From Psychrobacter aquaticus CMS 56 (GTDB lineage: Bacteria; Pseudomonadota; Gammaproteobacteria; Pseudomonadales; Moraxellaceae), in contig NZ_AUSW01000013.1 in NCBI RefSeq assembly GCF_000471625.1, positions 1-64,000 of the forward strand: a stretch of 64,000 nucleotides of DNA, written 5' to 3'. The translations under genes and the position numbers were made by a program. Below are positions 20,071-29,026 of this stretch, one piece after another (position 1 is the first letter of the stretch; every line of letters begins with the position of its first letter). The notes under the pieces are model-generated. The model was not told the DNA's origin, did no database searches, and worked only from the letters and a program-made list of their open reading frames with translations.

Positions 20071-21345
20071 ATGTCTATCTCACCCAAGTTACCCGCTGAC
20101 GTGCAAACAAACCCTCATTCGAGTGCTGCATCTCTATCTACACTACCTTCCTCACGCTTCACATTTTGGCTGGTGTTGTGTGCCATGATTTTACTGGCCA
20201 CCAATATGCGCGCGCCTATTGTTGCACTTGGTTCTATTGCGCCAGTGGTACAAGGGGCACTGAACATTTCTGAGACTCAAGTTGGCTGGCTGGGCGCAGT
20301 ACCGATGTTAACTTTTGCGATTGGCGCGCTTATCTCACCAACGATTGGCAAACGATTTGGGCTTGAAAATACGCTCATTGCGATGATTGCGCTATTGACC
20401 ATCGGTATGATTATTCGTACGGTTATTCCCACTTGGTCTGGATTTTTAATTGGCACATTGTTGCTGACCTTGGCTATCGGTTTTGCCAATACCTTGGCTG
20501 CACCTGTGATTAAACAGCGCACGCCTAAGCAAATCCCTCTGATAACAGGGTTATTTAGTTTAACCATGACGGTAACAGCGGGCATAGTGGCGGGAGTCGT
20601 ACTGCCGTTATCTGAATGGGTCGGCTGGCAATGGGCGCTGGGTGGGTGGTCATTATTAGGCGTCTTTGCTATCGTTATTTGGATATTTTTACGTCTGCAT
20701 CTCGGCTCATCCAGTCATCAAGCAGTCGCCTTACCAACCATCGGATCTTCAGAAATATCGATGTGGCGTACGCCTTTTGCGTGGCAAATCGCTGTCTTTA
20801 TGGGCCTGCAATCCTTGTTATTTTATACCGTTGCCAGTTTTTTACCGTCTATTTGGGTCAGTAAAGGGTTATCAGCCGTGCAAGCTGGACAAATGGGTTC
20901 GGTGTTTCAGTTTATGGCACCGATATCTATCTTAAGCTTAACGTGGCTCATTAACCGTGGTCGCCCCATTCAGGCGTTGGCTGTATTTGCAGCGGTGCTA
21001 AACGTGATTGGTGTATTGGGCCTCAGTTATTTATCGACTGATCTGGCATGGTTGTGGTCAAGCGTGATGGGCATTGGTTGCTCGGCGATTTTTACCTTAA
21101 GCATGATGCTGTTCTCTTTGCGGACTTATACGACCAACCAATCTAGTGAGCTGTCTGGTATGGCACAAGCGGTCGGTTACTTGATTGCGTTTTTTGGGCC
21201 ATTAGGGACGGGCTGGTTACATGAAGCAACGGGCAATTGGGATATACCACTTTTTGTTATGTTGATTTTGATGATTGCCAACGTGGTGATCGCTTGGATG
21301 GTCAGTCGTCCCTTAATGGTCGATGGTAAAAAGGTTTCATCATAA
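20071..21345 (+). CDS. MFS transporter, CynX/NimT type
   Basis: 424 residues with about 12 transmembrane helices after a 30-residue polar N-terminus. The first helix region (LLATNMRAPIVALGSIAPVVQ) and GWLGAVPMLTFAIGALISPTIGKRFG are typical of the cyanate/2-nitroimidazole (CynX/NimT) branch of the major facilitator superfamily. The substrate cannot be assigned: no cyanase or carbonic anhydrase gene is adjacent. It stands alone between the nqrM terminator and tesA, with no recognisable regulator next to it. Confidence 0.82.
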   Translation: MSISPKLPADVQTNPHSSAASLSTLPSSRFTFWLVLCAMILLATNMRAPIVALGSIAPVVQGALNISETQVGWLGAVPMLTFAIGALISPTIGKRFGLENTLIAMIALLTIGMIIRTVIPTWSGFLIGTLLLTLAIGFANTLAAPVIKQRTPKQIPLITGLFSLTMTVTAGIVAGVVLPLSEWVGWQWALGGWSLLGVFAIVIWIFLRLHLGSSSHQAVALPTIGSSEISMWRTPFAWQIAVFMGLQSLLFYTVASFLPSIWVSKGLSAVQAGQMGSVFQFMAPISILSLTWLINRGRPIQALAVFAAVLNVIGVLGLSYLSTDLAWLWSSVMGIGCSAIFTLSMMLFSLRTYTTNQSSELSGMAQAVGYLIAFFGPLGTGWLHEATGNWDIPLFVMLILMIANVVIAWMVSRPLMVDGKKVSS

Positions 21346-21390
21346 AACGCATATAAAATAACCTTAGGGTAATATTGGTCACTGTCTTAT

Positions 21391-21401
21391 TTTGCTACAC
21401 T
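21391..21401 (+). promoter_or_regulatory. Promoter candidate for tesA
   Basis: TTTGCTACACT has the extended -10 form (TGC plus TACACT) and lies about 27 nt before the tesA start. Confidence 0.4.
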
Positions 21402-21427
21402 GGTTTGATTGTATATAGGACAGAATA

Positions 21428-22222
21428 ATGATTATGAATGTATCTTCTCGTTTCGCTCGCCGCTTACCAATAGTGGCTATTGTGGCCGTCGTCATGGCTA
21501 TTAGCGGTTGCCAAAAAAACTCTGAATCCGCTGATACGCAAAATACAGATATCCAAACAACAAATACCCAAGCCACGACCAATCCAGTCACCACTGAACC
21601 CACGGCACCAGTCAACCAACCCGTTGATTCATCAATTACCGTATTGGCACTTGGAGACTCTCTGACAGAAGGTCTTGGCGTAGCCAATGATGCCCACTAT
21701 CCTGCTCAGTTAGAAACACGTTTACAAGAGCTGGGCTATAAAGATGCCAAAGTCATCAACTCAGGTTTGAGTGGAGAAACCAGTACGGGCTTGGTCAATC
21801 GTTTGGACTGGGTACTGCAAACCAAGCCCGATGTGACGATTTTGACCATTGGTGCCAATGATGCGATGCGTGGTATCGATGTGGCGATTGTTGAGGCAAA
21901 TATCCGTACCGCTATTGAACGCTTGCAAGACAATGGTAGCGAAGTCATTTTGGGCGGTATGCAAATTTATGACAACCTTGGCTCTGACTACGTGCAGTCT
22001 TTTGCAGCGATTTATCCTCGCATCGCTGAAGACATGGATGTGACGCTCATTCCTTTCTTTTTAGCAGGCGTGGGCGGTGATCCCGAACTGAACCAAGCGG
22101 ACGCCATTCATCCAACTAAAGAAGGCTATACGGTCATCGTCAATGACAATATCTTGCCCATCTTAGAACCGACGCTCGAAAACTTAAAAACAGCTGATAC
22201 AAATACAGTCAATACTAAATAA
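21428..22222 (+). CDS. tesA: GDSL esterase / thioesterase I-like lipoprotein
   Basis: Arylesterase/acyl-CoA thioesterase of the SGNH hydrolase family. 264 residues. The signal peptide ends in a lipobox, AISGC, so the enzyme is probably lipid-anchored, whereas E. coli TesA is a soluble periplasmic protein. A Thr/Gln-rich linker (about 33-62) precedes the catalytic domain: block I LALGDSLTEGLG (Ser), the GLSGETSTG Gly block, GANDAMRG (Asn) and DAIHPTKEGY (Asp/His). The start at 21428 has AGGA 7 nt upstream. It is followed by ybbA-ybbP on the same strand; in E. coli tesA is divergent from ybbAP. A dispersed repeat sits between tesA and ybbA. Confidence 0.9.
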   Translation: MIMNVSSRFARRLPIVAIVAVVMAISGCQKNSESADTQNTDIQTTNTQATTNPVTTEPTAPVNQPVDSSITVLALGDSLTEGLGVANDAHYPAQLETRLQELGYKDAKVINSGLSGETSTGLVNRLDWVLQTKPDVTILTIGANDAMRGIDVAIVEANIRTAIERLQDNGSEVILGGMQIYDNLGSDYVQSFAAIYPRIAEDMDVTLIPFFLAGVGGDPELNQADAIHPTKEGYTVIVNDNILPILEPTLENLKTADTNTVNTK

Positions 22223-22229
22223 AATGCAC

Positions 22230-22350
22230 ACACGACATTATAACGAGAAACTGGTACAAATTTTTCTTGCTTGCTGTGCCGTTGCTGCCAGAGGCTACCA
22301 AAAATTTACCCCAGTCTCTCGAACCCTTTCTATATTGACCTAACTGCACA
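22230..22350 (+). repeat. Dispersed palindromic repeat, copy A
   Basis: Between tesA and ybbA. Outer arms GAGAAACTGG and CCAGTCTCTC are inverted. The core contains ACAAATTTTTCTTGCTTGCTG and CAGAGGCT. The right flank TATATTGACCTAACT is shared with copies D and F and with the solo tail at 18225. Confidence 0.8.
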
Positions 22351-22397
22351 GCCCCTAATGAGCCAGCCACAAAAAATACGCCTACTGAGACCCTGTA

Positions 22398-23114
22398 ATG
22401 ACTTTATTAAACACTACTAAAGCCGCCAAACCGACATCAGACACCAAAAGTGACGCCTTACTGACCGCCTCAAAACTCACAAAAACCGTGCAAGTCGGCG
22501 AACAAACCCTCTCTATTATTAAAGATGTGGACATATATGTGAACGCTGGCGAGTTTGTCGTCATCATGGGTAAATCGGGCTCTGGTAAATCGACCCTTTT
22601 GGGACTGCTTGCGGCACTCGATTATCCTGATAGTGGCTCAGTTGAGCTGGCAGGGCAAACGTTAAGCAGTCTTGATGAAGATGCGCTGGCCGTCATCCGT
22701 CAACGTGACATGGGCTTTGTGTTTCAATCGTTTCATTTATTGCCGACATTGACAGTGGCGGAAAACATTGCCTTCCCACTCGATATTGCCAGACGTCCCA
22801 ATAAGGAACGTGTGACTGAATTGATTGACGCGGTCGATTTGGGTCACAGACGTGACAGTTTGCCCAATCAATTGTCAGGCGGTGAGCAGCAGCGTACAGC
22901 CGTTGCCCGTGCGCTGGTTTCACACCCAAAAATTGTCTTTGCGGATGAGCCAACGGGCAATCTAGATGAACAAAATGCCAATCAAGTCATGCAACTGTTA
23001 TTGGATTTACGCCAACAAGTCGGTTCGGCATTGGTCGTCGTAACCCATGATCCCGCGCTTGCCGAGATGGCAGATCGCGTCATCACCATGCATGATGGAC
23101 GGGTTGTATCTTAA
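22398..23114 (+). CDS. ybbA: ABC transporter ATP-binding protein, YbbA/LolD type
   Basis: ATPase subunit of the YbbA-YbbP transporter (MacB/LolD-like superfamily, substrate not established). 238 residues: Walker A GKSGSGKSTLL near residues 57-67, Q-loop region DMGFVFQSFHLLPTL, signature LSGGEQQRTAVARAL, Walker B IVFADEPTGNLD and H-switch VVTHD. The first 25 residues are extra and Thr/Lys-rich. The stop overlaps the ATG of the permease gene by one base, so the two subunits are translationally coupled. Confidence 0.92.
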   Translation: MTLLNTTKAAKPTSDTKSDALLTASKLTKTVQVGEQTLSIIKDVDIYVNAGEFVVIMGKSGSGKSTLLGLLAALDYPDSGSVELAGQTLSSLDEDALAVIRQRDMGFVFQSFHLLPTLTVAENIAFPLDIARRPNKERVTELIDAVDLGHRRDSLPNQLSGGEQQRTAVARALVSHPKIVFADEPTGNLDEQNANQVMQLLLDLRQQVGSALVVVTHDPALAEMADRVITMHDGRVVS

Positions 23115-25714
23115 TGAATAACCAACCAATAGATCACCAAGCCATGGACAGTCGCTCTGATTCTATCATCAGCCAAGTATTAGCGCGTCACTTGGGCGCA
23201 CAAGCCCTAAGCCGCAGCTGGTGGCAACGCTGGATATATCCCGTGTTGTTTTTATTAACGCTGACGTTATCGCTTGCCACTTATCTCACCCTTGATTCTA
23301 TTCAGCAGTCTGTTGATCGTTATATCAATGACAATCAGCGGGCGCTGGTCGGTGGTGATTTGATATTAAACAGTCAGCAAGACTGGCCAAGCGAGGTATT
23401 GGCACAAGTAGACACCATCGCTGATACCCAAAAGGTGTTTGATTACCAATTTAGCGCAATGGTTGTAACCGATGAGCAGACTTTACTTGCTCGTGTCAAA
23501 GCGGTCTCTCCTTCTTATCCACTATACGGAAAAGTAGAACTAGCCTCAGGGCTGCCTTTATGGCAAAAACTCACGTCTGACGATGTGGTCGTCGCACCAG
23601 AAGTCCTGAAAAGCTTAAACGCGAGCATTGGTGACCGTATTACCATTGGTGAGGGGCAGTTTACCATCAGTGATGTGCTGACGACCGAGCCTGATCGCCC
23701 ACTGACCGCATTTGGTTTTGGTGGTCGGGTGTTAATGCAACAAGATGCCTTGGCTGCCACCAATTTATTGGGTCAACGTAGCCGCATAAACTACCGTATC
23801 GAGATGGCAGGTGAGCCTGAACTCATGACGCAGCAGCGTGATGCGCTGACGCAAATACTGACCAATTATCCTGACATTGAGCTGTCTGACGCGGAATCGG
23901 CAGATACCTCTATCTCAAATATCTCAGACAATGTGTTGATGTTTTTAAAGCTATTGGTCATTGCCGTGCTTTTATTATCAGCGGTCGCGATGTACGGTGT
24001 CATCACGGCTTTCGTGACCAAGCAGCAATCCAGCAATGCGATTCGCTTGGCGTTGGGCGAGCCTCTAGCGTCACTCAAACGCAGCTACTATCAACTACTG
24101 GTCGCCACGGCTGTCATCGCTTGTGTTGCGGCGATTGTCCTAAGTTTTGGCTTGCTCAAAGTCGGCCAGCCGTATCTGATCGCTATCTTGCCGCCAGACG
24201 TGGGCCTCGCCATCAATCCTATCAGTGCGATTAAAACTACTGTTATCGCTTTAGTGCTGACGCTACTGATCGCCCAGCGCGGTTTAAGTACCCTTAACAC
24301 CACCAAGCCTGCCACCTTGCTCAATCAAGGTGTCAGCTCGCCTGCGCAAAACCTGAAATGGTATCGACGCGTACCGTTATTATGGTATGGGCTAATGCTG
24401 GTAGGACTGTATGCGTTTTTTGCTTATGAAGTTGGCTCATGGCTACTGGGCGCGCAGTTGCTAATAGGATTAATTGGTTTTGTGGCGATATTTTGGGCAT
24501 TGGCTCGTGGTTGGTTGTGGCTACTTGCCAAGCTCGCCAAACGCTCTGGTATTGGCTGGATGCAGCGTATTGCTATTCATAACCTTGCCCGCAAAGGCAA
24601 TCAGTCTGCGCTGTTTTTTGTGACGTTATCATTATCGGTCGCTGTGCTTACGCTAATTACTACGCTCAATCACAGTATCAATGCCCAGTTCATTAACGCG
24701 TATCCTGAAGATGCGCCCAATTTATTTTTGTTAGACATCCAAAGCGACCAACATGACGAGATCAATAACTTAATCGGTGCGCCCGTGAGCTACTATCCGG
24801 TGATTCGCTCACGGGTTATTACTGCCAATGATGTACCGGTACAAGATATTGAGCCTGAGGATGGTTTTGATGAACCCACGCGTGTCTTTAATCTCAGCTA
24901 TGCCGATACGGTGATGGACACTGAGTTCATTGTAGATGCCATAGAAGGCGATCAGCTTTACGCGCCTATTGATAATCAAAGTGAGCAAACCCAAGACGTC
25001 GTACCTTTGTCTATTTTGGACACAGCCGCCACTCTATTGAATGTTGATATGGGCGATCAGGTTCGTTTTGATATTCAAGGTATCGAAATCGTTGGGCAGA
25101 TTACCAGTATTCGCTCGCGTTTTGAGCAAGGCCCCAGCCCCTACTTTTACTTCTTATTTGAGCCAGCGGTGTTGGCGGCAGCTCCGCAGATTCAATTTGC
25201 CACTGCGCATGTGCCCGCCGATGAGATTCCAGAGATACAGGGCAAGCTGGTACGGGAATTCCCTGCCGTCACGACTATTGATGGTACAGCCATCGCTCAG
25301 CAAATCCAAGAATTGGTGGTACAAATGAGCCGCTTGGTCTATGTCTTTACCCTACTCGCCCTACTGACTGGCGTGATGGTATTAATCAGCTCATTGCTAT
25401 CTACCTCGCAAGATCGCATGAAGGAAAGCGCGTCGTTCCGCTTACTGGGTATGCAAAAGCGCGACTTGTATATGCTCAATATCTTAGAGCTGAGTGTGCT
25501 GGGTATTAGCGCGGCTGTGTTTGCGGTCATTATCGCAAACGTGGGTGCGTGGGCTGCTATCACTCAATGGTTTAATCTACAATTTAGTGTGCCATGGATG
25601 AGCTTGGGTATTGGCGGTGCGGCATTGATTATTTTACTGCTTGCCATTGCCATTATTTATGTGAGATTGGTGATTGGGCGTGGGATTATGGCTAGGGTAC
25701 GGGCGATGATTTAG
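23114..25714 (+). CDS. ybbP: ABC transporter permease, YbbP/FtsX-like
   Basis: 866 residues. The inner-membrane partner of YbbA. A first transmembrane helix (about 38-60) is followed by a large periplasmic domain, then FtsX-type helices around 270-400, further helices near 420-480, a second extracytoplasmic region, and a final FtsX domain (about 740-860). This double-FtsX layout is that of YbbP and LolC-related permeases. The role is unknown in general; linkage to a lipoprotein TesA suggests lipid or lysophospholipid work at the envelope, which is inference. Confidence 0.9.
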   Translation: MNNQPIDHQAMDSRSDSIISQVLARHLGAQALSRSWWQRWIYPVLFLLTLTLSLATYLTLDSIQQSVDRYINDNQRALVGGDLILNSQQDWPSEVLAQVDTIADTQKVFDYQFSAMVVTDEQTLLARVKAVSPSYPLYGKVELASGLPLWQKLTSDDVVVAPEVLKSLNASIGDRITIGEGQFTISDVLTTEPDRPLTAFGFGGRVLMQQDALAATNLLGQRSRINYRIEMAGEPELMTQQRDALTQILTNYPDIELSDAESADTSISNISDNVLMFLKLLVIAVLLLSAVAMYGVITAFVTKQQSSNAIRLALGEPLASLKRSYYQLLVATAVIACVAAIVLSFGLLKVGQPYLIAILPPDVGLAINPISAIKTTVIALVLTLLIAQRGLSTLNTTKPATLLNQGVSSPAQNLKWYRRVPLLWYGLMLVGLYAFFAYEVGSWLLGAQLLIGLIGFVAIFWALARGWLWLLAKLAKRSGIGWMQRIAIHNLARKGNQSALFFVTLSLSVAVLTLITTLNHSINAQFINAYPEDAPNLFLLDIQSDQHDEINNLIGAPVSYYPVIRSRVITANDVPVQDIEPEDGFDEPTRVFNLSYADTVMDTEFIVDAIEGDQLYAPIDNQSEQTQDVVPLSILDTAATLLNVDMGDQVRFDIQGIEIVGQITSIRSRFEQGPSPYFYFLFEPAVLAAAPQIQFATAHVPADEIPEIQGKLVREFPAVTTIDGTAIAQQIQELVVQMSRLVYVFTLLALLTGVMVLISSLLSTSQDRMKESASFRLLGMQKRDLYMLNILELSVLGISAAVFAVIIANVGAWAAITQWFNLQFSVPWMSLGIGGAALIILLLAIAIIYVRLVIGRGIMARVRAMI

Positions 25715-25742
25715 GCGTATGGGATTTTGGCATTTTACTAAA

Positions 25743-25763
25743 AACCCCCTACTAAGGGGGGTT
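25743..25763. terminator. Bidirectional terminator between ybbP and the kinase gene
   Basis: AACCCCCT pairs with AGGGGGGTT around a 4-nt loop, with A-rich and T-rich flanks. It lies in the convergent gap of 80 nt. Confidence 0.65.
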
Positions 25764-25794
25764 ATTAATTTACTACTATTTAGAATCAGGAGAC

Positions 25795-27306
25795 TTAGAA
25801 GCCATCTGCAATTAAATCTATTAAGTCTGTTCTTTCTATGGCTTCAACGTCCATTTTATATATACAACTCTCATCTATAAGATAAATGGAAAGTCTCAGC
25901 CCCTTACGATCGAGTGCAAAAGGCTCAGCTTGGTTACTATTGAGTGTCGAAACTAAATTAGTGTTTCTCAATATATACCAGTCTCCATACTCATCATCTT
26001 CAGACTGCACCAAAAGTAAATTAAAACCCCTGCTATCAGAGAAATTGACCGCCCCCCATGCTAATATTTTTTTACCCCGAAGCTTAGGCGTGAGAGATTT
26101 TGATATATTTAAATTAGAAGAACTCACAACTCTAAATTGTTTTAGTAAGCTTGGAGATAATTCATCAGATTGATCTATTACACTGAGCCAGATACCTACT
26201 TTCTTTCCATCAAATGAAAAAGTTATGTCATGTATTTTATCAGCTAGATTATAGATAAGTTCGGCTGACTCAGAACGAGCTACCGTTTTATTCAATTGAG
26301 TCATCAAATCTTTCAAAGGAGTTCTTATTACTTTTTCAAATTGATAGCCTACAATACCTTCTCTTCTAAGTAATTCATTGTCTTTTAGAGTATTCTGAGA
26401 CTCTATTCCCTTTATCTCTAAGTCTTTTGATAGCTTTTTATCTAAAAGCCTATTCACCGAATTTCTATAACTGGCCTTATTATTATCGGTCGCAACATTT
26501 AGTTCCTTTCTGACTTCACTCCAGTTTTGATAACGATCTTTAGGTCTTTTTTCGATAAGTTTATTGATAACGTCAGCTACTTTAGGAGATATTTTATTAT
26601 TTACCTTATTCAAAGCCTTTGGCACAGTCATAAGATGCGCCGTCTCCCAATCTTTAGGGTTTCCAAGAGCATGCTCTCTTCCCGCGATCTGGAAAAATAC
26701 CAAACCAATTGAATACATGTCCATTTGGATTGTATTTTTTTCAAATTTATAAGCTTCTGGTGCTATGTAAGGTTCAGTACCCCATCCTTTGAATGTCTTA
26801 GAGCGTGTTTTATCTTGTACAATTTTCGCTAAACCGAAGTCAGCAATCTTAAAAACTCCATTATCAATAAATATATTATCTGGCTTAATATCTCTATGAA
26901 CTAAGACCTGATTAATTGCTTCCATTCCATCAATAATTTGGTGAAAAATGTTCAAGCAAAGCTGTTCGTCCAACATTTTTTTTTGCACATTCAGGAAATC
27001 TTGTAGAGATCCATCTTCCGCCAAATCCATAATAATGTATGGGGTTTTAGAAACTGACCCATTATCAAACCCTCTGTAACTTATAACATTTTTATGTCTG
27101 ATACTTTGAGCAAGTTCCCACTCATTAATGAGAGAACGATAAGTGTCAGTATCTTCCAAACAATACTGTAAAGTTTTCAAAGCATACTTCTTCGTTCCAT
27201 TTTTTTCTTTAATAAGAAAGACATGCCCTATTCCACCTTGTCCTAAGAAGCTAGAAACGGTGTAATCATCATTGTTGAAATGTACTATATCGCTAATATC
27301 AAGCAT
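25795..27306 (-). CDS. Hanks-type Ser/Thr protein kinase with unknown C-terminal domain
   Basis: 503 residues. Kinase domain at 10-285: Gly loop GQGGIG at 22-27, ATP Lys44 in YALKTL, HRD at 137-139 with KPDN, DFG at 156-158 and APE at 182-184. All catalytic residues are present, so an active kinase is expected. The activation segment has GWGTEPYIAPE. Residues about 290-503 form a second region that I do not recognise, mixed alpha/beta in look (SFDGKKVGIWLSVIDQ, RGKKILAWGAVNFSDSRGFNLLLV, GDWYILRNTNL). No transmembrane segment or PASTA repeat is present, so it is cytoplasmic. No phosphatase or FHA partner is adjacent. Codon use and composition are visibly AT-richer than in its neighbours, suggesting transfer. 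ATG is preceded by AAGGA. A role in defence or signalling is possible but unsupported. Confidence 0.85.
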   Translation of the reverse strand: MLDISDIVHFNNDDYTVSSFLGQGGIGHVFLIKEKNGTKKYALKTLQYCLEDTDTYRSLINEWELAQSIRHKNVISYRGFDNGSVSKTPYIIMDLAEDGSLQDFLNVQKKMLDEQLCLNIFHQIIDGMEAINQVLVHRDIKPDNIFIDNGVFKIADFGLAKIVQDKTRSKTFKGWGTEPYIAPEAYKFEKNTIQMDMYSIGLVFFQIAGREHALGNPKDWETAHLMTVPKALNKVNNKISPKVADVINKLIEKRPKDRYQNWSEVRKELNVATDNNKASYRNSVNRLLDKKLSKDLEIKGIESQNTLKDNELLRREGIVGYQFEKVIRTPLKDLMTQLNKTVARSESAELIYNLADKIHDITFSFDGKKVGIWLSVIDQSDELSPSLLKQFRVVSSSNLNISKSLTPKLRGKKILAWGAVNFSDSRGFNLLLVQSEDDEYGDWYILRNTNLVSTLNSNQAEPFALDRKGLRLSIYLIDESCIYKMDVEAIERTDLIDLIADGF

Positions 27307-27570
27307 TTCAATCCTTAAAGTTCAGTCGATTTAGCTTTACAAAATTTGAAGTAGAAACTACTAAGAAATTGCTGTCTATATTGAAATTTTACCATGAGTG
27401 TCTACAGGGTTATAGCTGACTTACTCATCTCAAGATGAATTTGAATTCTACAAACTCAATTTATTTTAGAAGCTCCTTCTATTCACATAGAGGGCGTTTT
27501 TTACTTCCCATGCCGTATTACCCTATAAACCAATATCAACACCACTACGTGCTCACCTCATCCCCGCCAT

Positions 27571-27580
27571 TTGCTATACT
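27571..27580 (+). promoter_or_regulatory. Promoter candidate for avtA
   Basis: TTGCTATACT, an extended -10, lies 49 nt before ATG 27630. It also argues against a coding start further upstream. Confidence 0.5.
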
Positions 27581-27629
27581 AGCCCCACTTTATCACTCAC
27601 ATAACCTTTCAAACACTCACGGTAACCGC

Positions 27630-28949
27630 ATGAAATTTTCAAAGTTTGGTCAAAAATTTACCCAGCCCACTGGCATCTCACAATTGATGGACGATCTGGG
27701 TGACGCGCTAAAAAGCGATCAGCCAGTCAACATGCTGGGCGGTGGTAATCCTGCCAAAATTGATGCCGTCAATGAGTTGTTTTTGGAGACGTATAAGGCG
27801 CTGGGCAACGATAATGATACAGGTGAAGCCAATAGTAGCGCGATTATCAGTATGGCGAACTACTCCAATCCGCAAGGGGATGCAGGCTTTATCGATGCCT
27901 TGGTTGGCTTCTTTAACCGTCATTATGATTGGAACCTCACCTCAGAAAACATCGCTCTGACCAATGGCTCGCAGAATGCGTTTTTCTATTTGTTTAATCT
28001 ATTTGGCGGTGCATTCACAAACGAGCAGAACCAGTCTGTCGACAAGTCCATTCTACTGCCATTGACCCCTGAGTATATTGGCTATAGTGATGTGCATGTC
28101 GAAGGGAAGCATTTCGCAGCTGTATTGCCGCATATCGATGAAGTGACGCATGAGGGCGAAGAAGGTTTCTTTAAGTATCGTGTGGATTTTGAGGCGTTGG
28201 AGAACTTGCCAGCGTTAAAAGAGGGTCGCATCGGTGCGATTTGCTGCTCGCGTCCGACCAACCCTACGGGCAACGTCTTAACCGATGACGAAATGGCGCA
28301 TTTGGCCGAGATTGCCAAGCGTTATGAGATACCGCTAATCATCGATAACGCCTACGGTATGCCCTTCCCTAATATCATTTATTCAGACGCGCAATTAAGT
28401 TGGGATAACAATACGATTCTTTGCTTTAGCCTGTCTAAAATTGGCTTGCCCGGTATGCGTACCGGCATTATCGTGGCCGATGCTAAAGTCATCGAAGCAG
28501 TCAGCGCGATGAATGCGGTGGTCAATCTAGCACCGACGCGCTTTGGCGCAGCGATTGCCACGCCATTAGTTAACGATGACCGTATCAAGCAGTTAGCTGA
28601 CAATGAGATTAAACCCTTTTATCAAAAGCAAGCCACGTTAGCAGTAAAGCTTTTAAAAGATGCTTTGGGTGATTATCCATTGATGATTCATAAGCCTGAA
28701 GGCGCGATATTCTTATGGTTGTGGTTTAAAGACTTGCCGATTAGTACGCTTGAGCTATACGAGCGCCTCAAAGAAAAAGGCACGTTGATTGTGCCAAGTG
28801 AGTACTTCTTCCCCGGTGTCGATGTCAGTGATTATCAGCACGCCCATGAGTGCATTCGTATGAGTATCGCCGCTGACGAGCAGACGCTGACTGATGGTAT
28901 TAGAGTGATTGGTGAGGTGGTACGGGAGTTGTATGATAGCGCCAAGTAA
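27630..28949 (+). CDS. avtA: Valine--pyruvate aminotransferase
   Basis: PLP enzyme interconverting valine/2-oxoisovalerate and alanine/pyruvate in the cytoplasm. 439 residues. The N-terminus MKFSKFGQKFTQPTGISQLMDDL aligns with E. coli AvtA, as do MLGGGNPAKID, ALTNGSQNAFFYLFNLFGG and RPTNPTGNVLTDDE. The PLP lysine is in SLSKIGLPGMRTG. An in-frame start at 27435 would add 65 residues with no AvtA similarity that run through the promoter candidate, so I reject it. A decayed copy of the gene's 3' end and terminator lies 1.2 kb downstream, beyond hchA. Confidence 0.94.
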   Translation: MKFSKFGQKFTQPTGISQLMDDLGDALKSDQPVNMLGGGNPAKIDAVNELFLETYKALGNDNDTGEANSSAIISMANYSNPQGDAGFIDALVGFFNRHYDWNLTSENIALTNGSQNAFFYLFNLFGGAFTNEQNQSVDKSILLPLTPEYIGYSDVHVEGKHFAAVLPHIDEVTHEGEEGFFKYRVDFEALENLPALKEGRIGAICCSRPTNPTGNVLTDDEMAHLAEIAKRYEIPLIIDNAYGMPFPNIIYSDAQLSWDNNTILCFSLSKIGLPGMRTGIIVADAKVIEAVSAMNAVVNLAPTRFGAAIATPLVNDDRIKQLADNEIKPFYQKQATLAVKLLKDALGDYPLMIHKPEGAIFLWLWFKDLPISTLELYERLKEKGTLIVPSEYFFPGVDVSDYQHAHECIRMSIAADEQTLTDGIRVIGEVVRELYDSAK

Positions 28950-28969
28950 AAATCATTAATCATAAAGAT

Positions 28970-29000
28970 AAAAAACGGACTGATTAATAGTCCGTTTTTT
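28970..29000. terminator. Bidirectional terminator between avtA and hchA
   Basis: AAAAAACGGACT (28970-28981) pairs perfectly with AGTCCGTTTTTT (28989-29000) around a 7-nt loop. A close relative of this hairpin recurs at 30298-30327. Confidence 0.92.
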
Positions 29001-29026
29001 ATTTAAATTAAGAATCTATAGGCCTT

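Noticed and set aside
25795-27306. HipA-type toxin kinase of a toxin-antitoxin pair
   Set aside because: Motifs are Hanks-type (HRD, DFG, APE), and no small antitoxin gene adjoins.
27435-27629. Longer AvtA starting at 27435
   Set aside because: The added 65 residues have no AvtA similarity and cross a promoter-like TTGCTATACT; ATG 27630 matches the family start.
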